Shown: positions 1-9,149 of the stretch, in pieces | How the letters are laid out: every line of letters starts with the position of its first letter | Numbering within the stretch: the first letter of the stretch is position 1 | Assembly: GCA_949298955.1 (NCBI GenBank) | Contig: CASFYQ010000003.1 | Coordinates: 88,221-152,220, forward strand | Length of the DNA stretch: 64,000 bases | Reading direction: 5' to 3' | DNA from: an uncultured Bacteroidales bacterium | Lineage (GTDB): Bacteria; Bacteroidota; Bacteroidia; Bacteroidales; Barnesiellaceae | Notes under the pieces: generated by a model | What the model was told of the DNA's origin: nothing | Database searches by the model: none | Seen by the model: the letters and a program-made list of their open reading frames with translations, nothing else | Program-made: the position numbers and the translations under genes

Positions 1-84
1 AGGTTGCAGTTTGCCCTGCTCCGAGACTTTCGGGGCATAGGTTCTTTTCTGGCGTGGAGTATAATTTCTTCGAGTTTCCATCAT
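1..84 (-). CDS. N-terminal fragment of an unidentified protein (runs off left edge)
   Basis: An open frame starts at the ATG pair at position 84 and reads leftward to the window edge (28 codons, no stop). The visible N-terminus is short, basic and polar (starts MMETRRNYTPRQKR) with no signal peptide or membrane segment. It lies directly behind a strong promoter module at 102-186 on the same strand, which is the main reason to believe it is a real gene. A basic, low-complexity N-terminus like this occurs on several RNA-binding proteins, but no function can be assigned from 28 residues. Confidence 0.5.
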   Translation of the reverse strand, partial: MMETRRNYTPRQKRTYAPKVSEQGKLQP

Positions 85-101
85 TGCTTTTTTGAGGATT
101 A

Positions 102-186
102 CAAAAGTAGTGAAAGGTTCGGCATAAAGTTCAAATAAATCTGACTTTATGCCGAACTACATTCTGTTTTGCGTGATGCAAAGGTA
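102..186 (-). promoter_or_regulatory. Tandem-promoter/hairpin module, copy 1
   Basis: Reading on the minus strand: a first -7 box TACCTTTG (186-179), a conserved stretch containing AAAACAGAATG, then a perfect 14-bp inverted repeat (arms 144-157 and 117-130, 13-nt loop) and a second -7 box TACTTTTG (109-102) after CTTTCAC. A TTTG (135-132) lies in the loop, 22 nt before the second box. Related modules lie ahead of the genes starting at 43576, 58162 and 59315. The start codon of the edge gene is about 17 nt further on. Confidence 0.7.
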
Positions 187-274
187 GGCAATCTTTGTTC
201 GTCGGGGAGTAGTGTGGACGAAATCTTATCAATAAGTTTTTAACAACCTGTGTCAATAACCGTAGCCTCACGCT

Positions 275-1576
275 CTATTGCAGCGGGAGCGAGGCATCGG
301 GGTAGCGGGCCATCATCTCGGCACAGTAGGTTTTGAAGGCTTCCCAGTCGTAGTAGGGGGCTTGTGCCGATTCGATAGGCAGCTTCACTTCTTGCTCGTT
401 GAAGAGTATCTTTACCAGCACCCGGCCGGCAGCGTTACGATAGAGAACCCACTGGATATTGGTGGCCATGGGGTTGTATTTGAAATCCTGCCATTGGTCG
501 GCCACTTTCTCGGGGTCTTCCTCGGTCACGGCGGCATTTTCGATACCGAGCATCGCCAGCAGAGGAATCGTATTTTCGCCGTGGGCAAAACGCAGGTTGG
601 CTTCGGCTCCGTTGCCGTCGATGGCGGCTTGCGAGGTAGCCAGCATGTCGGTGAGCAGGGGCTTGGCTATGGCTACGGGCAATCCTTTGCCCGGTATGTA
701 GTTGGCTTTGCGCAGGTATTGCGAGAGGTTGTTTACACTCCACAGGTCGTATTTTTCGTCCTCGGTAAACCAGGGGAAGAGCGAGATGCCGTAGTCGGTG
801 TTGGGCAGAATCATGGTGAGGGCATAGAGATGGGTCATAAAAGTGACAGGATTGGGAATCACATTTTCCCACCCTTTTTTGAAAGTTTGGTCGATGAGGC
901 GGGTGGGCGTGTGTCGTTTCTGGTACTCTTTGAGCACCGATTTCCACGAGCCGTTGGCCAGATATTCTTTATAATCTTTGCTGTTGAAAGGACGCAGGGT
1001 GTTGTCGTATCCGTTGCTGGGATCCATGGAAAAGTCGGCGGTGGGGGTGTAGCCTCGCATTTCGGCCACGAAGGCGGCCATGCTCGCCATCGAGCGGGGC
1101 ACGGTGGTCGATTGGGCTATGAGGTTCACTTGCCCGTCTTGCGGGTTGAACACGGGGGCGAAGCGGTGGTACATGCGGCGAGCCATGTCGCGGTGTTGCC
1201 TGGCTCCGAGCGGAGTGAGGTCGCCCCAACGGTGGTTCATGCGGTGGTATATCGAGTCGATTTGACTTTTGAGCAGTTTGCCCTGCGGCGTGAGCAGGTC
1301 GAGCGAGTCGGCCCGGTTAAAAGTTTTATAAAGGTTGGGCACGAGAGTTTTCGAGTCATGCGTGCGGGAACCGTGTCGGGCTATGTGGTCGATGTGAAAG
1401 GGGACGAAACCCTCGGGAGCCGGGGTGTCGGTGGTGTCGTTGCAGTAGTAGGGGGTGCCGGTACTGCCGAAAAACTGTGGATTCGCATGTAGAAAATCGC
1501 GAGTGGTGGATTGCCCGTAAGTGAGGGCCGACAGGGCAAACAGGATACTCCCTGCTGCCAAAATTCTTTTTTTCAT
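275..1576 (-). CDS. MINPP-like histidine acid phosphatase, exported
   Basis: This 433-residue protein has a signal peptide (residues 1-21, ending near TYG) and the histidine phosphatase clade-2 signature RHGSRT at residues 67-72, with His68 as the expected nucleophile. A second motif, HGE at 332-334, occupies the place of the HAE/HD proton donor; an H-x-E form is typical of multiple inositol-polyphosphate phosphatases (MINPP), which remove phosphates from phytate. Length fits the family (about 400-450). The location is probably periplasmic or surface. It is monocistronic, with no neighbour on the same strand within 190 nt on either side. The phytate role is inferred from the motif type; a general acid phosphatase is the alternative. 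Confidence 0.85.
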   Translation of the reverse strand: MKKRILAAGSILFALSALTYGQSTTRDFLHANPQFFGSTGTPYYCNDTTDTPAPEGFVPFHIDHIARHGSRTHDSKTLVPNLYKTFNRADSLDLLTPQGKLLKSQIDSIYHRMNHRWGDLTPLGARQHRDMARRMYHRFAPVFNPQDGQVNLIAQSTTVPRSMASMAAFVAEMRGYTPTADFSMDPSNGYDNTLRPFNSKDYKEYLANGSWKSVLKEYQKRHTPTRLIDQTFKKGWENVIPNPVTFMTHLYALTMILPNTDYGISLFPWFTEDEKYDLWSVNNLSQYLRKANYIPGKGLPVAIAKPLLTDMLATSQAAIDGNGAEANLRFAHGENTIPLLAMLGIENAAVTEEDPEKVADQWQDFKYNPMATNIQWVLYRNAAGRVLVKILFNEQEVKLPIESAQAPYYDWEAFKTYCAEMMARYPDASLPLQ

Positions 1577-1719
1577 CTAAGCACTTTTTTTGAGGTTATG
1601 CGGGTAAAATTATAATAAATTCGAATGATATTAAAATTTTTATTCTTTTTTAAAATAAGGTTGTTCATGTGCACGAGAATCGTTAATTTCGCCGAGAATC
1701 CCGAAAAACAGACGAACCC

Positions 1720-2538
1720 ATGATACGGTTTCCCAATGCAAAAATCAACCTGGGGCTGCGCGTCGTTTCTCGCCGCCCCGACGGATATCACAACTTAGAA
1801 ACGGTATTTTATCCCATACAGTTGCAAGATGCGCTCGAAATAATTCCTGTATCCGAGGGGGGAACCACCCTCACTTTGTCGGGGATTGCCATCGACGGCG
1901 ACAGTCGCGACAATCTGGTGATGAAAGCTTGGCGGCAGATGAGTGAGCGTTTTGCCTTGCCGCCGGTGTCGATACATCTGCACAAGGCGATACCTTTTGG
2001 CGCAGGACTGGGAGGAGGGTCGGCCGATGCCGCTTTTCTGCTGTCGATGGTGCGCGATTATTTTCATTTGCCGTTGAGCGACGAGGAGCTCGATCGCGAG
2101 GCGGCTGCCTTGGGAGCCGATTGCCCCTTCTTCTTGCATAACAAGCCGTTGCTGGCCAAAGGGACAGGCAACGAATTTGCGCCGGTGAACCTGTCGTTGA
2201 AGGGCTATCGTCTGGTGTTGGTGAAACCTGCTGTGGCTGTGCCTACGGCCGTGGCCTATTCAATGGTAACTCCGGCCGAACCCGACGAGCCGGTAGAGGT
2301 TACTATTGCGCGGCCGGTGAGCGAGTGGCGCGACCGGCTGGTCAACGATTTCGAGAAGAGTGTCTTTGACCGTTTTCCCGAGATTGGGGCTATCAAGGAG
2401 AGTCTTTATGAAGCCGGTGCGGTCTATGCCTCGATGTCGGGGTCGGGGTCGTCGGTCTTCGGTCTTTTCGACCGAGATGTCGATTTGACCGGTTGCTATC
2501 GCGATTGTTTCGTATGGAGTGGCGCGTGCGAGGTGTGA
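1720..2538 (+). CDS. ispE: 4-diphosphocytidyl-2-C-methyl-D-erythritol kinase
   Basis: The 272-residue protein is a GHMP-family kinase that phosphorylates CDP-methylerythritol in the MEP isoprenoid pathway (cytoplasm). Diagnostic motifs are the N-terminal PNAKINLGL, the ATP-binding glycine-rich loop PFGAGLGGGSADAAF at about residues 92-106, and a C-terminal SGSGSSVFG. Length is normal for IspE. The ATG at 1720 gives the canonical N-terminus. A downstream Crp/Fnr regulator follows after about 37 nt and may be co-transcribed, but no pathway link between the two is evident. Confidence 0.96.
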   Translation: MIRFPNAKINLGLRVVSRRPDGYHNLETVFYPIQLQDALEIIPVSEGGTTLTLSGIAIDGDSRDNLVMKAWRQMSERFALPPVSIHLHKAIPFGAGLGGGSADAAFLLSMVRDYFHLPLSDEELDREAAALGADCPFFLHNKPLLAKGTGNEFAPVNLSLKGYRLVLVKPAVAVPTAVAYSMVTPAEPDEPVEVTIARPVSEWRDRLVNDFEKSVFDRFPEIGAIKESLYEAGAVYASMSGSGSSVFGLFDRDVDLTGCYRDCFVWSGACEV

Positions 2539-2575
2539 CAACCATACCCTCGACGCTTGAAAGGAGATGAATCCT

Positions 2576-3145
2576 ATGATGGAGACCGTTATAGAGAAGA
2601 TAAACGCGTTGTATCCGCTCTCGCCCGAGACCGAGCGGAGCTTGTTGGAGAGTGTGACCGAGTGCCGCTTTCCGCGGCGTTACCAACTGGTGCGGGCCGG
2701 AATTTATTGCAAGTATGCCTATTTCATCGAGCAGGGTATGACTCGTTCGTTCTGGCTGGTGAATGGCGAGGAGATAACCACCTCGTTCTCGTGCGAAGGC
2801 GGGCTTGTTTTCAGCATGGACGAGCTTTATTACGACAAGGTGAGCGAGGAGTATGTCGAGACTCTCGAAGAGGTGTTGGCCTATCGTATCGCTCTGTCGC
2901 GCTTGCGGGAGCTCTTCCAGACCAATATCGAGCTGGCCAACTGGGGGCGCATTATTCACCAGAACGAGTATCGCCGGTTGCACCGGTCACACAAAGAGCG
3001 GCTCACACTGTCGGCCCGTGAACGTTACGAGGCGTTTTTGTGTCAGTTCCCTCAGGTGAGCCAACGGGCCCAGTTGGGTTATGTCGCCTCTTATTTGGGA
3101 ATCACGCTCCCTACACTCAGTCGGCTTCGCCGGTCCAAAAAGTAG
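2576..3145 (+). CDS. Crp/Fnr-family transcriptional regulator
   Basis: About 189 residues: an N-terminal cyclic-nucleotide-binding-like beta-roll (residues ~10-115, with the typical IxxGxxRSFW-type segment and VETLEEVLAY strand) followed by a C-terminal helix-turn-helix (LGYVASYLGITLPTLSRLRR). No Cys cluster for an Fe-S centre is seen, so it is not a classical FNR oxygen sensor. Start choice: ATGs occur at 2567, 2576 and 2579. A GGAG at 2563-2566 is unusually clear for this phylum and lies 9 nt before 2576, favouring that start. Ligand and targets are unknown. The O-acyltransferase downstream has its own promoter. Confidence 0.88.
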   Translation: MMETVIEKINALYPLSPETERSLLESVTECRFPRRYQLVRAGIYCKYAYFIEQGMTRSFWLVNGEEITTSFSCEGGLVFSMDELYYDKVSEEYVETLEEVLAYRIALSRLRELFQTNIELANWGRIIHQNEYRRLHRSHKERLTLSARERYEAFLCQFPQVSQRAQLGYVASYLGITLPTLSRLRRSKK

Positions 3146-3179
3146 GTTGAGTCCGGCATTTTTTTTGACTTGGGACAAA

Positions 3180-3208
3180 TTTGGACTGCTCATGCTCTTG
3201 TAATTTTG
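3180..3208 (+). promoter_or_regulatory. Promoter of the O-acyltransferase gene
   Basis: TTTG at 3180-3183 and TAATTTTG at 3201-3208, spaced by 17 nt, match the Bacteroidetes -33/-7 pattern (spacing slightly short). They lie 56 nt ahead of the ATG at 3265. Confidence 0.5.
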
Positions 3209-3264
3209 CAACCGCATTGCAATGTTACAGGAAATATGTAAACTCACAAAATAAAAAATTTATC

Positions 3265-4419
3265 ATGCAAAACATCTCATCTGCCGCTTTCTCCGATACC
3301 AAACCTCACTACGAGATACTCGACGGGTTGCGGGGCATGGCGGCCCTCTTGGTCGTGTGGTATCACGTGTTCGAAGGCTATGCCTTCGCCGGAGGAACGC
3401 TCATCGAGGGTATCAACCACGGCTACCTGGCTGTCGATTTCTTTTTCATTCTCTCGGGTTTTGTTATCGGTTATGCCTATGATGACCGTTGGGGCAAGAG
3501 CCTGACTCTGAAAAACTTTTTCAAGCGCCGGCTCATACGCCTTCACCCGATGGTTGTTATGGGAGCGGTGCTGGGGACTGTCACCTTCTGTCTGCAAGGC
3601 AGCGTGCAATGGGACGGTACCCACGTGGCCATCTCGATGGTGATGCTGGCTTTGTTGTGTGCCCTGTTTTTCATACCGGCCTATCCCGGTGCAGGATATG
3701 AGGTGCGGGGTAACGGCGAGATGTTTCCGTTGAACGGTCCCAGTTGGTCGCTCTTTTTCGAGTATATAGGCAACTTGCTCTATGCGCTGGCATTGCGCCG
3801 GTTGTCGACTCGGGCTCTCACGGTTGTCGTGGCGCTGCTGGGTGTGGCTTTGGTGGGCTTTGCCACGTTCGATGTGTCGGGCTATGGCAATATCGGAGTT
3901 GGCTGGACACTCGACGGAGTCAATTTCGCGGGAGGCCTGTTGCGCATGCTTTTCCCCTTCTCGCTGGGCCTGTTGCTCTCTCGCCGGTTTAAGCCGGTGC
4001 GGGTAAGAGGGGCTTTTTGGATTTGCTCGCTTGTGCTGCTTGTACTGTTTTATGTGCCTTATTTGCCCGGGAATGAAACACTTTGCTTGAATGGTCTTTT
4101 CGAGGTGTTCTGCATCGTGGTAGTCTTCCCGATACTGGTCGTGTTGGGAGCTTCGGGCTCAACCACCGACAAGGTCTCGACCGGGGTATGCAAGTTCCTG
4201 GGCGACATCTCCTATCCGCTCTATATCACTCACTATGCCTTCATGTATCTTTTCTATGCCTGGCTTATCGAGAAAGGCTGTTTTACTTTTGGCGAAACCT
4301 GGCAGGTAGCCTTGTGTGTCTGTGTGTGGAATGTGGTGGTTGCCTACCTCTGCCTGAAACTCTATGATGAACCGATACGTCGGTGGCTGGCACGAAAATT
4401 TTTGAATAAAGGCAAATAA
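3265..4419 (+). CDS. Acyltransferase 3 family membrane O-acyltransferase
   Basis: This 384-residue protein belongs to the OafA/YrhL-like acyltransferase-3 family, which transfers acetyl or other acyl groups onto surface sugars. Evidence is the opening motif LDGLRGMAALLVVWYHV (catalytic-type His in the first membrane helix), the second motif FFFILSGFVIGYAY, the arginine-rich FFKRRLIRLHP, and about ten hydrophobic segments to the C-terminus. The start at 3265 was chosen because the frame upstream of it (from 3181) lies over the promoter and adds a non-conserved extension. There is no neighbouring glycan operon, so the acceptor is unknown. Its 3' end overlaps the next gene's promoter. Confidence 0.9.
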   Translation: MQNISSAAFSDTKPHYEILDGLRGMAALLVVWYHVFEGYAFAGGTLIEGINHGYLAVDFFFILSGFVIGYAYDDRWGKSLTLKNFFKRRLIRLHPMVVMGAVLGTVTFCLQGSVQWDGTHVAISMVMLALLCALFFIPAYPGAGYEVRGNGEMFPLNGPSWSLFFEYIGNLLYALALRRLSTRALTVVVALLGVALVGFATFDVSGYGNIGVGWTLDGVNFAGGLLRMLFPFSLGLLLSRRFKPVRVRGAFWICSLVLLVLFYVPYLPGNETLCLNGLFEVFCIVVVFPILVVLGASGSTTDKVSTGVCKFLGDISYPLYITHYAFMYLFYAWLIEKGCFTFGETWQVALCVCVWNVVVAYLCLKLYDEPIRRWLARKFLNKGK

Positions 4420-4431
4420 TTATTATTTTTG
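4401..4431 (+). promoter_or_regulatory. Promoter of the GH84 gene, inside the upstream gene's 3' end
   Basis: TTTG at 4401-4404, a 19-nt spacer, and TATTTTTG at 4424-4431 form a full-consensus Bacteroidetes promoter. The -33 box and part of the spacer lie within the last codons and stop (4417-4419) of the acyltransferase gene. Confidence 0.75.
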
Positions 4432-4500
4432 AACCCGAAAGAGGGGGTGGTTTCGCTTCGGTGCCATCTCGACCATGTAAAACAATAGAACCGTATAGGT

Positions 4501-7071
4501 ATGATGAAATGTAACAAAGTATTGACCGCATGGGCTGTTGCAATGCTGGCGTGCGGTAGTGTGTGGGCTCAGGAGTCCGATTTCGATTTGTCGAGCCAGC
4601 GATCCGAATCGCAAGACGTGTTTGCCGTTCCGGGCAAGAAGCTCGACCACGGCGGTATCGTGGTGAATCCCACGCCACAGCAGATGACTCTCGACCGGTC
4701 GCAGGTTGTGGACTTGTCGCAAGGGGTGAACCTGAAAGATCGGCAGGGCTGTTTTGCTGCCGATGTCCCTTTCCTGACCTTGAATAAGAAAGGGGTGAAA
4801 CTCACCGTCGATTTCGGGACGAAAGCCTCGGCCCGCAAAGGAGTGAAGCCCGTGTCGGGAGCCTATCGGTTGAGTGTAGATAAGAAAGGTATCGAGATTG
4901 TGGGCTATGACGAGCGTGGAGCCTTCTATGGGTTGCAAACGCTGCGGCAGCTGGTCGAGAGTCCGGCCGTGGCCGATGGCCGCCTGCCTTATGTTACGAT
5001 TGACGATTATCCCGACCTGAAATATCGCGGCGTGGTCGAGGGCTTTTATGGCACTCCCTGGTCGCATGAGGTGCGTATGTCGCTTATCGATTTCTACGGC
5101 AAGTTCAAGATGAACAGCTACCTTTACGGTCCCAAGGACGACCCCTATCACAGTTGCCCCAACTGGCGGTTGCCTTATCCCGAGAAGGAGGCCGAGCAGA
5201 TAAAAGAACTTATCGACGCTTGCCGTCGCAACCGGGTCGATTTCGTGTGGGCCATTCACCCGGGGCAAGACATTAAATGGAACGAAGAGGATTATCGGAA
5301 TCTGGTGAACAAGCTCAACGGAATGTACGATTTGGGCGTACGGGCCTTTGCACTCTTCTTCGACGATATATCGGGCGAGGGAACCAACCCCGTGAAGCAG
5401 ACCGAACTGCTCAACCGCCTGACAACCGATTTTGTCAAAGCCAAGGAAGATGTGGCTTACCTTACGGTTTGTCCCACCGACTACTCCAAGTTGTGGGCCA
5501 ACCCCACGCCGCAAGGGCCCTTGGCTATTTATGGCAATACGCTCGATCCCTCGATCGAGGTATTCTGGACCGGCGATGTGGTGTGCAGCGACCTTACGCC
5601 CGAGACGATGGAGTGGGTCAACAGCCGCATCAAACGGCCTGCCTATTTCTGGTGGAACTATCCCGTGACCGACTATGTGCGTCACATTATTCTGCAAGGA
5701 CCCGTTTATGGACTCGATACCACCTTGACTGCCGAGAATCTCTGCGGTATTGCCAGCAATCCCATGGAGCATGGCGAGGCTTCGAAATTGGCTCTCTACG
5801 GTGTGGCCGATTATACCTGGAACGTCTCGGCCTACAACCCCATCGACAACTGGGAGCGGGGCTTGGGCGAATTGATGCCCGAGGCTCGCGAGGCTTACCG
5901 CACCTTTGCCATTCACTCGTGCGACACCGAGAACGGTTACCGTCGCGATGAGTCGTGGGAGACCCGCATCTTCCGTTTGGCCGACTGGGACGATGCCGCT
6001 GCCGATGCGCTGTGGCAAGAGTTTGACCGGGTGGAAAAGGCTCCCGCCCAAATAGACCGCAATTGCTCCAATCGGGGGCTGGTCAAGGAGTTGAAACCTT
6101 GGCTCCAAGAGTTTGAAAAACTGGGTACTCGCGGCAAACGGGCCATCGAGTTGGCGCGCCTCTATCGCAGTGGCCGCGATGATGCTGCTTTCTGGAACAG
6201 CTATGTGCAAAACCTCATGAGCAGTGCCGACCGTGCCGCCTACGAGGCACACAAGATAGGGACCATGAAATTGCAACCTTTCTACGAAAACGCCATGGAC
6301 GATATGGCCCACGGGTTCCTGGCCCGGGTATGGGGCGAGACGCCGATTTACTACAAGGGTATCGGTACATTCAGTACGGTGCGGACTCCCCAAGCCAAGC
6401 TGATGCTCGACCACGATACCGCCACCTATTATACCTCGGGTATGGCTCAGAAGGCCGGCGATTGGATTGGACTCGATTTGGGCAAGGTTGTTCCCGTAAG
6501 CGAGGTGTCGATACGTCAGGGGCGTAATTCGGTCGACGATGTCGACTATTTCGACCACGCCGTGGTAGAATATTCGGTCGACGGGAAAAACTGGACTCCC
6601 CTCACCGGCGAGTTGAAACAACAGTATGACATCGATTGGAAGGGCAACCCCGTAGAGGTCCGCTATGTGCGATTGAAACGGCTCGAATCGACCCGCACCA
6701 ACTATGCTTCGGTTCGCTCGTTCGAGGTGAACCCGCTCCGTGCCGAACTTTTGGGCTTCGATTTGAAGGCCGACGATATGCAACAGGCTCTCTACCTCTT
6801 CGACGGACAACTGGGCACGAGCTATCACAACGACGGCACTCTCGCCTTTGGCGTGAAACCCGGCGTGACAGCCTATACGCTGCTGATGAATCATGGTACG
6901 GCGGGCGAGCCGCTGGCCGTACAGGTGAAACAGTTGGCTGCCGACGGTTCGACCGTGGCCGAGAGTGTAGCCGCCGAACCTTTCTGTCGTATCGAGTTGG
7001 CTCCCGAGGTGACAACGATACAACTTACAGGCGAGGCCGAGATTTTCGAAATCGTGCCTGTTGAGAAATAA
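4501..7071 (+). CDS. GH84 beta-N-acetylglucosaminidase (O-GlcNAcase-like), exported
   Basis: The 856-residue protein has a signal peptide (residues 1-23), an N-terminal GH20b-like alpha/beta domain (~50-160), a GH84 catalytic barrel and a C-terminal F5/8-type (CBM32-like) domain around 620-740. Family signatures are YRGVVEGFYGTPW, the tract LYGPKDDPYH and the acid pair in FFDDISGEG (Asp288-Asp289, computed from position 5362), which serves substrate-assisted hydrolysis of beta-linked GlcNAc. Size and order match the Bacteroides GH84 enzymes. It is a single gene with its own promoter, 3.6 kb from the SusC/D-GH85 locus, and may act after the GH85 enzyme on released glycans (inference). Confidence 0.94.
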   Translation: MMKCNKVLTAWAVAMLACGSVWAQESDFDLSSQRSESQDVFAVPGKKLDHGGIVVNPTPQQMTLDRSQVVDLSQGVNLKDRQGCFAADVPFLTLNKKGVKLTVDFGTKASARKGVKPVSGAYRLSVDKKGIEIVGYDERGAFYGLQTLRQLVESPAVADGRLPYVTIDDYPDLKYRGVVEGFYGTPWSHEVRMSLIDFYGKFKMNSYLYGPKDDPYHSCPNWRLPYPEKEAEQIKELIDACRRNRVDFVWAIHPGQDIKWNEEDYRNLVNKLNGMYDLGVRAFALFFDDISGEGTNPVKQTELLNRLTTDFVKAKEDVAYLTVCPTDYSKLWANPTPQGPLAIYGNTLDPSIEVFWTGDVVCSDLTPETMEWVNSRIKRPAYFWWNYPVTDYVRHIILQGPVYGLDTTLTAENLCGIASNPMEHGEASKLALYGVADYTWNVSAYNPIDNWERGLGELMPEAREAYRTFAIHSCDTENGYRRDESWETRIFRLADWDDAAADALWQEFDRVEKAPAQIDRNCSNRGLVKELKPWLQEFEKLGTRGKRAIELARLYRSGRDDAAFWNSYVQNLMSSADRAAYEAHKIGTMKLQPFYENAMDDMAHGFLARVWGETPIYYKGIGTFSTVRTPQAKLMLDHDTATYYTSGMAQKAGDWIGLDLGKVVPVSEVSIRQGRNSVDDVDYFDHAVVEYSVDGKNWTPLTGELKQQYDIDWKGNPVEVRYVRLKRLESTRTNYASVRSFEVNPLRAELLGFDLKADDMQQALYLFDGQLGTSYHNDGTLAFGVKPGVTAYTLLMNHGTAGEPLAVQVKQLAADGSTVAESVAAEPFCRIELAPEVTTIQLTGEAEIFEIVPVEK

Positions 7072-7119
7072 CATTGTTCGGCGGTCGATTGAGCCGTCGG
7101 GCAAAAGGCAGTAGCCGTC

Positions 7120-7150
7120 GAGGGCGGTTCCGCAACCCGGAACCGCCCTC
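7120..7150 (+). terminator. Strong hairpin after the GH84 gene
   Basis: A 12-bp perfect GC-rich stem (7120-7131 with 7139-7150, 7-nt loop) lies 48 nt past the stop. It has no following T-run, so it is either a factor-dependent end or an mRNA-stabilising hairpin. Confidence 0.5.
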
Positions 7151-7313
7151 GGTGTTGGATTGGGGTTTACGAGCGGAGGTTATGGCTTGGGCGAGAGCGG
7201 CTGACAGACCTGTTTTCGATGGTGACAAAAATACAGTATCCCTTGGTTTGGCAGTGTTTTTGATGCTATATCCATGTTTCTCGAAGAGTATCTTTCGGGG
7301 AGATTGAAAAAGA

Positions 7314-7952
7314 ATGGTAAGAAAAGAAAAAACTAAAAATATGGCTGAAGAGAAAGATTGCGAAAAAACGCAAAAGATTGAGGAAGAGGCTCCTGAAAAG
7401 AATATGACGGAGTCGTGTGAGCAACAGTCCCAAGAAGAGGAGACGGCAGAGACCGAAGCCGAACCCGAAAGGGGCGAAGCCGATGAGGCTGCCAAATTGT
7501 CAGCCGAACTGGAAACCTTGAAAGCAACCATCGAGAAGATGCAGAAAGACTATCTGCTGCTGATGGCCGAGTTTGATAATTTCCGCAAACGGACTCTTCG
7601 CGAGAAATCGGAGCTTATCAAGAATGGCGGCGAGAGTTGCATGAAGGCAATCTTGCCGGTAATCGACGATTTCGAACGGGGATTGGCTGCCGTGGAAGAG
7701 AGCAACGATCTGACCGCTGTGAAAGAGGGCATGACGTTGATATACAATAAATTCAAAACCTACCTCGAACAAAACGGGGTGAAAGAAATTCCCACCCAAG
7801 GTGCCGATTTCGATACCGAGTATCACGAAGCCGTGACAATGTTCCCGGCTCCCGATCCCACTCAAAAGGGCAAGGTAATCGATACCGTACAAAAAGGTTA
7901 TACGCTTAACGACAAGGTTATACGTTTTGCCAAAGTTGTAGTGGGAGAATAA
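7314..7952 (+). CDS. grpE: Nucleotide-exchange factor GrpE
   Basis: GrpE is the DnaK co-chaperone that drives ADP release. The protein (213 codons from 7314) has a Glu-rich charged N-terminus, a long coiled coil (~65-120) with the family segment MAEFDNFRKRTLREK, and the beta-domain ending AKVVVGE. A second in-frame ATG at 7341, preceded by an A-rich leader typical of this phylum, is an equally good start (203 residues). dnaJ follows after 22 nt, forming a grpE-dnaJ chaperone operon; dnaK is not in the window. No CIRCE element (TTAGCACTC...GAGTGCTAA) is visible upstream. Confidence 0.96.
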   Translation: MVRKEKTKNMAEEKDCEKTQKIEEEAPEKNMTESCEQQSQEEETAETEAEPERGEADEAAKLSAELETLKATIEKMQKDYLLLMAEFDNFRKRTLREKSELIKNGGESCMKAILPVIDDFERGLAAVEESNDLTAVKEGMTLIYNKFKTYLEQNGVKEIPTQGADFDTEYHEAVTMFPAPDPTQKGKVIDTVQKGYTLNDKVIRFAKVVVGE

Positions 7953-7974
7953 AGACTTAGAGGGATAGAGTGCA

Positions 7975-9126
7975 ATGGAAAAAAGAGATTATTATGAAGT
8001 GCTGGGCGTCGCCAAGAATGCGACGGCCGAAGAGATAAAAAAGGCATACCGCAAAAAGGCGATTCAATATCACCCCGACAAGAATCCCGGCAACAAAGAG
8101 GCCGAAGAGAAATTCAAGGAGGCGGCCGAAGCCTACGAGGTGTTGAGCGATCCCGATAAGCGGGCGCGCTACGACCAGTTCGGGCATCAGGGCGTGGGCG
8201 GAGCTGCCGGCGGCGGTTTTGGCGGCGGTATGTCGATGGAAGATATTTTCTCGCATTTCGGCGATATATTCGGCGGCGGTTTCGGTGGCTTCGAAGGTTT
8301 CGGTGGTAGTAGCTCGCGCGGCGGACGCCGACATGTCAACAAGGGTTCCGATTTGCGTGTGAAAGTAAAACTCACTTTGAAAGAAATTGCTACGGGTGTC
8401 GAGAAGAAAATCAAAGTTCCCAAGTATGTGAGCTGTTCGCATTGTAAAGGCACGGGGGCTGAGAACGGCACCGCCTATACTACCTGTTCGCACTGTAACG
8501 GTACGGGTGTGGTGACACGCGTTCAACAGACTTTCCTCGGTGCCATGCAGTCGACGACCACCTGTCCCGATTGCGGTGGCGAGGGTCGTGTCATTACCAA
8601 GAAATGTCCTCACTGTGCCGGCGAAGGCATTGTGCGCGAGGAGGAGGTAATCACGCTCAATATCCCTGCCGGAGTATCCGAAGGCATGCAGCTCTCGATG
8701 GCAGGCAAGGGCAATGCCGCTCGTCACGGTGGTGTGAACGGCGACCTGCTCATTCTCATCGAAGAGGAGCAACACCCCGATTTGCTGCGCGACGAAAATG
8801 ATCTCATTTATAATCTGCTGCTCGACCTGCCTACGGCTGTGTTGGGCGGTTCGGTCGAGGTCCCCACGCTCGACGGCAAAGCCCGCATCAAGGTAGAACC
8901 GGGCACTCAACCCGGCAAGATATTCCGCTTGCGGGGCAAAGGGTTGCCCTCGGTCAACCGCTATGGCGTGGGCGATTTGATTGTGAACGTATCGGTTTAT
9001 ATTCCCGAGAACCTCAATGCCGGCGAAAAGAAGGCTTTCGAGGAGTTGAAGCACTCGTCCAACATGCAACCTTCGCTCACCGTCAAACAGCGTATATTCA
9101 GCAAACTGCGTCACATGTTTGAGTAA
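7975..9126 (+). CDS. dnaJ: Chaperone protein DnaJ
   Basis: A 383-residue type I DnaJ. The J domain has HPD at 33-35; a Gly/Phe-rich linker (~70-115) follows; the zinc-binding region has four CxxCxGxG repeats ([32 protein letters not shown]) and is followed by the two-part C-terminal substrate-binding domain. It stimulates DnaK ATP hydrolysis and binds unfolded proteins in the cytoplasm. It is co-oriented with grpE and 22 nt behind it. A hairpin with a T-run follows directly. Everything is intact and of normal length. Confidence 0.98.
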   Translation: MEKRDYYEVLGVAKNATAEEIKKAYRKKAIQYHPDKNPGNKEAEEKFKEAAEAYEVLSDPDKRARYDQFGHQGVGGAAGGGFGGGMSMEDIFSHFGDIFGGGFGGFEGFGGSSSRGGRRHVNKGSDLRVKVKLTLKEIATGVEKKIKVPKYVSCSHCKGTGAENGTAYTTCSHCNGTGVVTRVQQTFLGAMQSTTTCPDCGGEGRVITKKCPHCAGEGIVREEEVITLNIPAGVSEGMQLSMAGKGNAARHGGVNGDLLILIEEEQHPDLLRDENDLIYNLLLDLPTAVLGGSVEVPTLDGKARIKVEPGTQPGKIFRLRGKGLPSVNRYGVGDLIVNVSVYIPENLNAGEKKAFEELKHSSNMQPSLTVKQRIFSKLRHMFE

Positions 9127-9149
9127 GCTATATAGGATTTGATAAATGA

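Noticed and set aside
278..1492. 404-codon plus-strand frame opposite the histidine phosphatase
   Set aside because: Low-complexity Gly/Val-rich translation without motifs. The minus-strand protein has a signal peptide and RHGSRT.
4423..7104. Open frame of 893 codons on the minus strand opposite the GH84 gene
   Set aside because: It mirrors the strong codon bias of the real gene. Its product is full of His/Arg/Gly with no domain, and the plus-strand protein has clear GH84 motifs.
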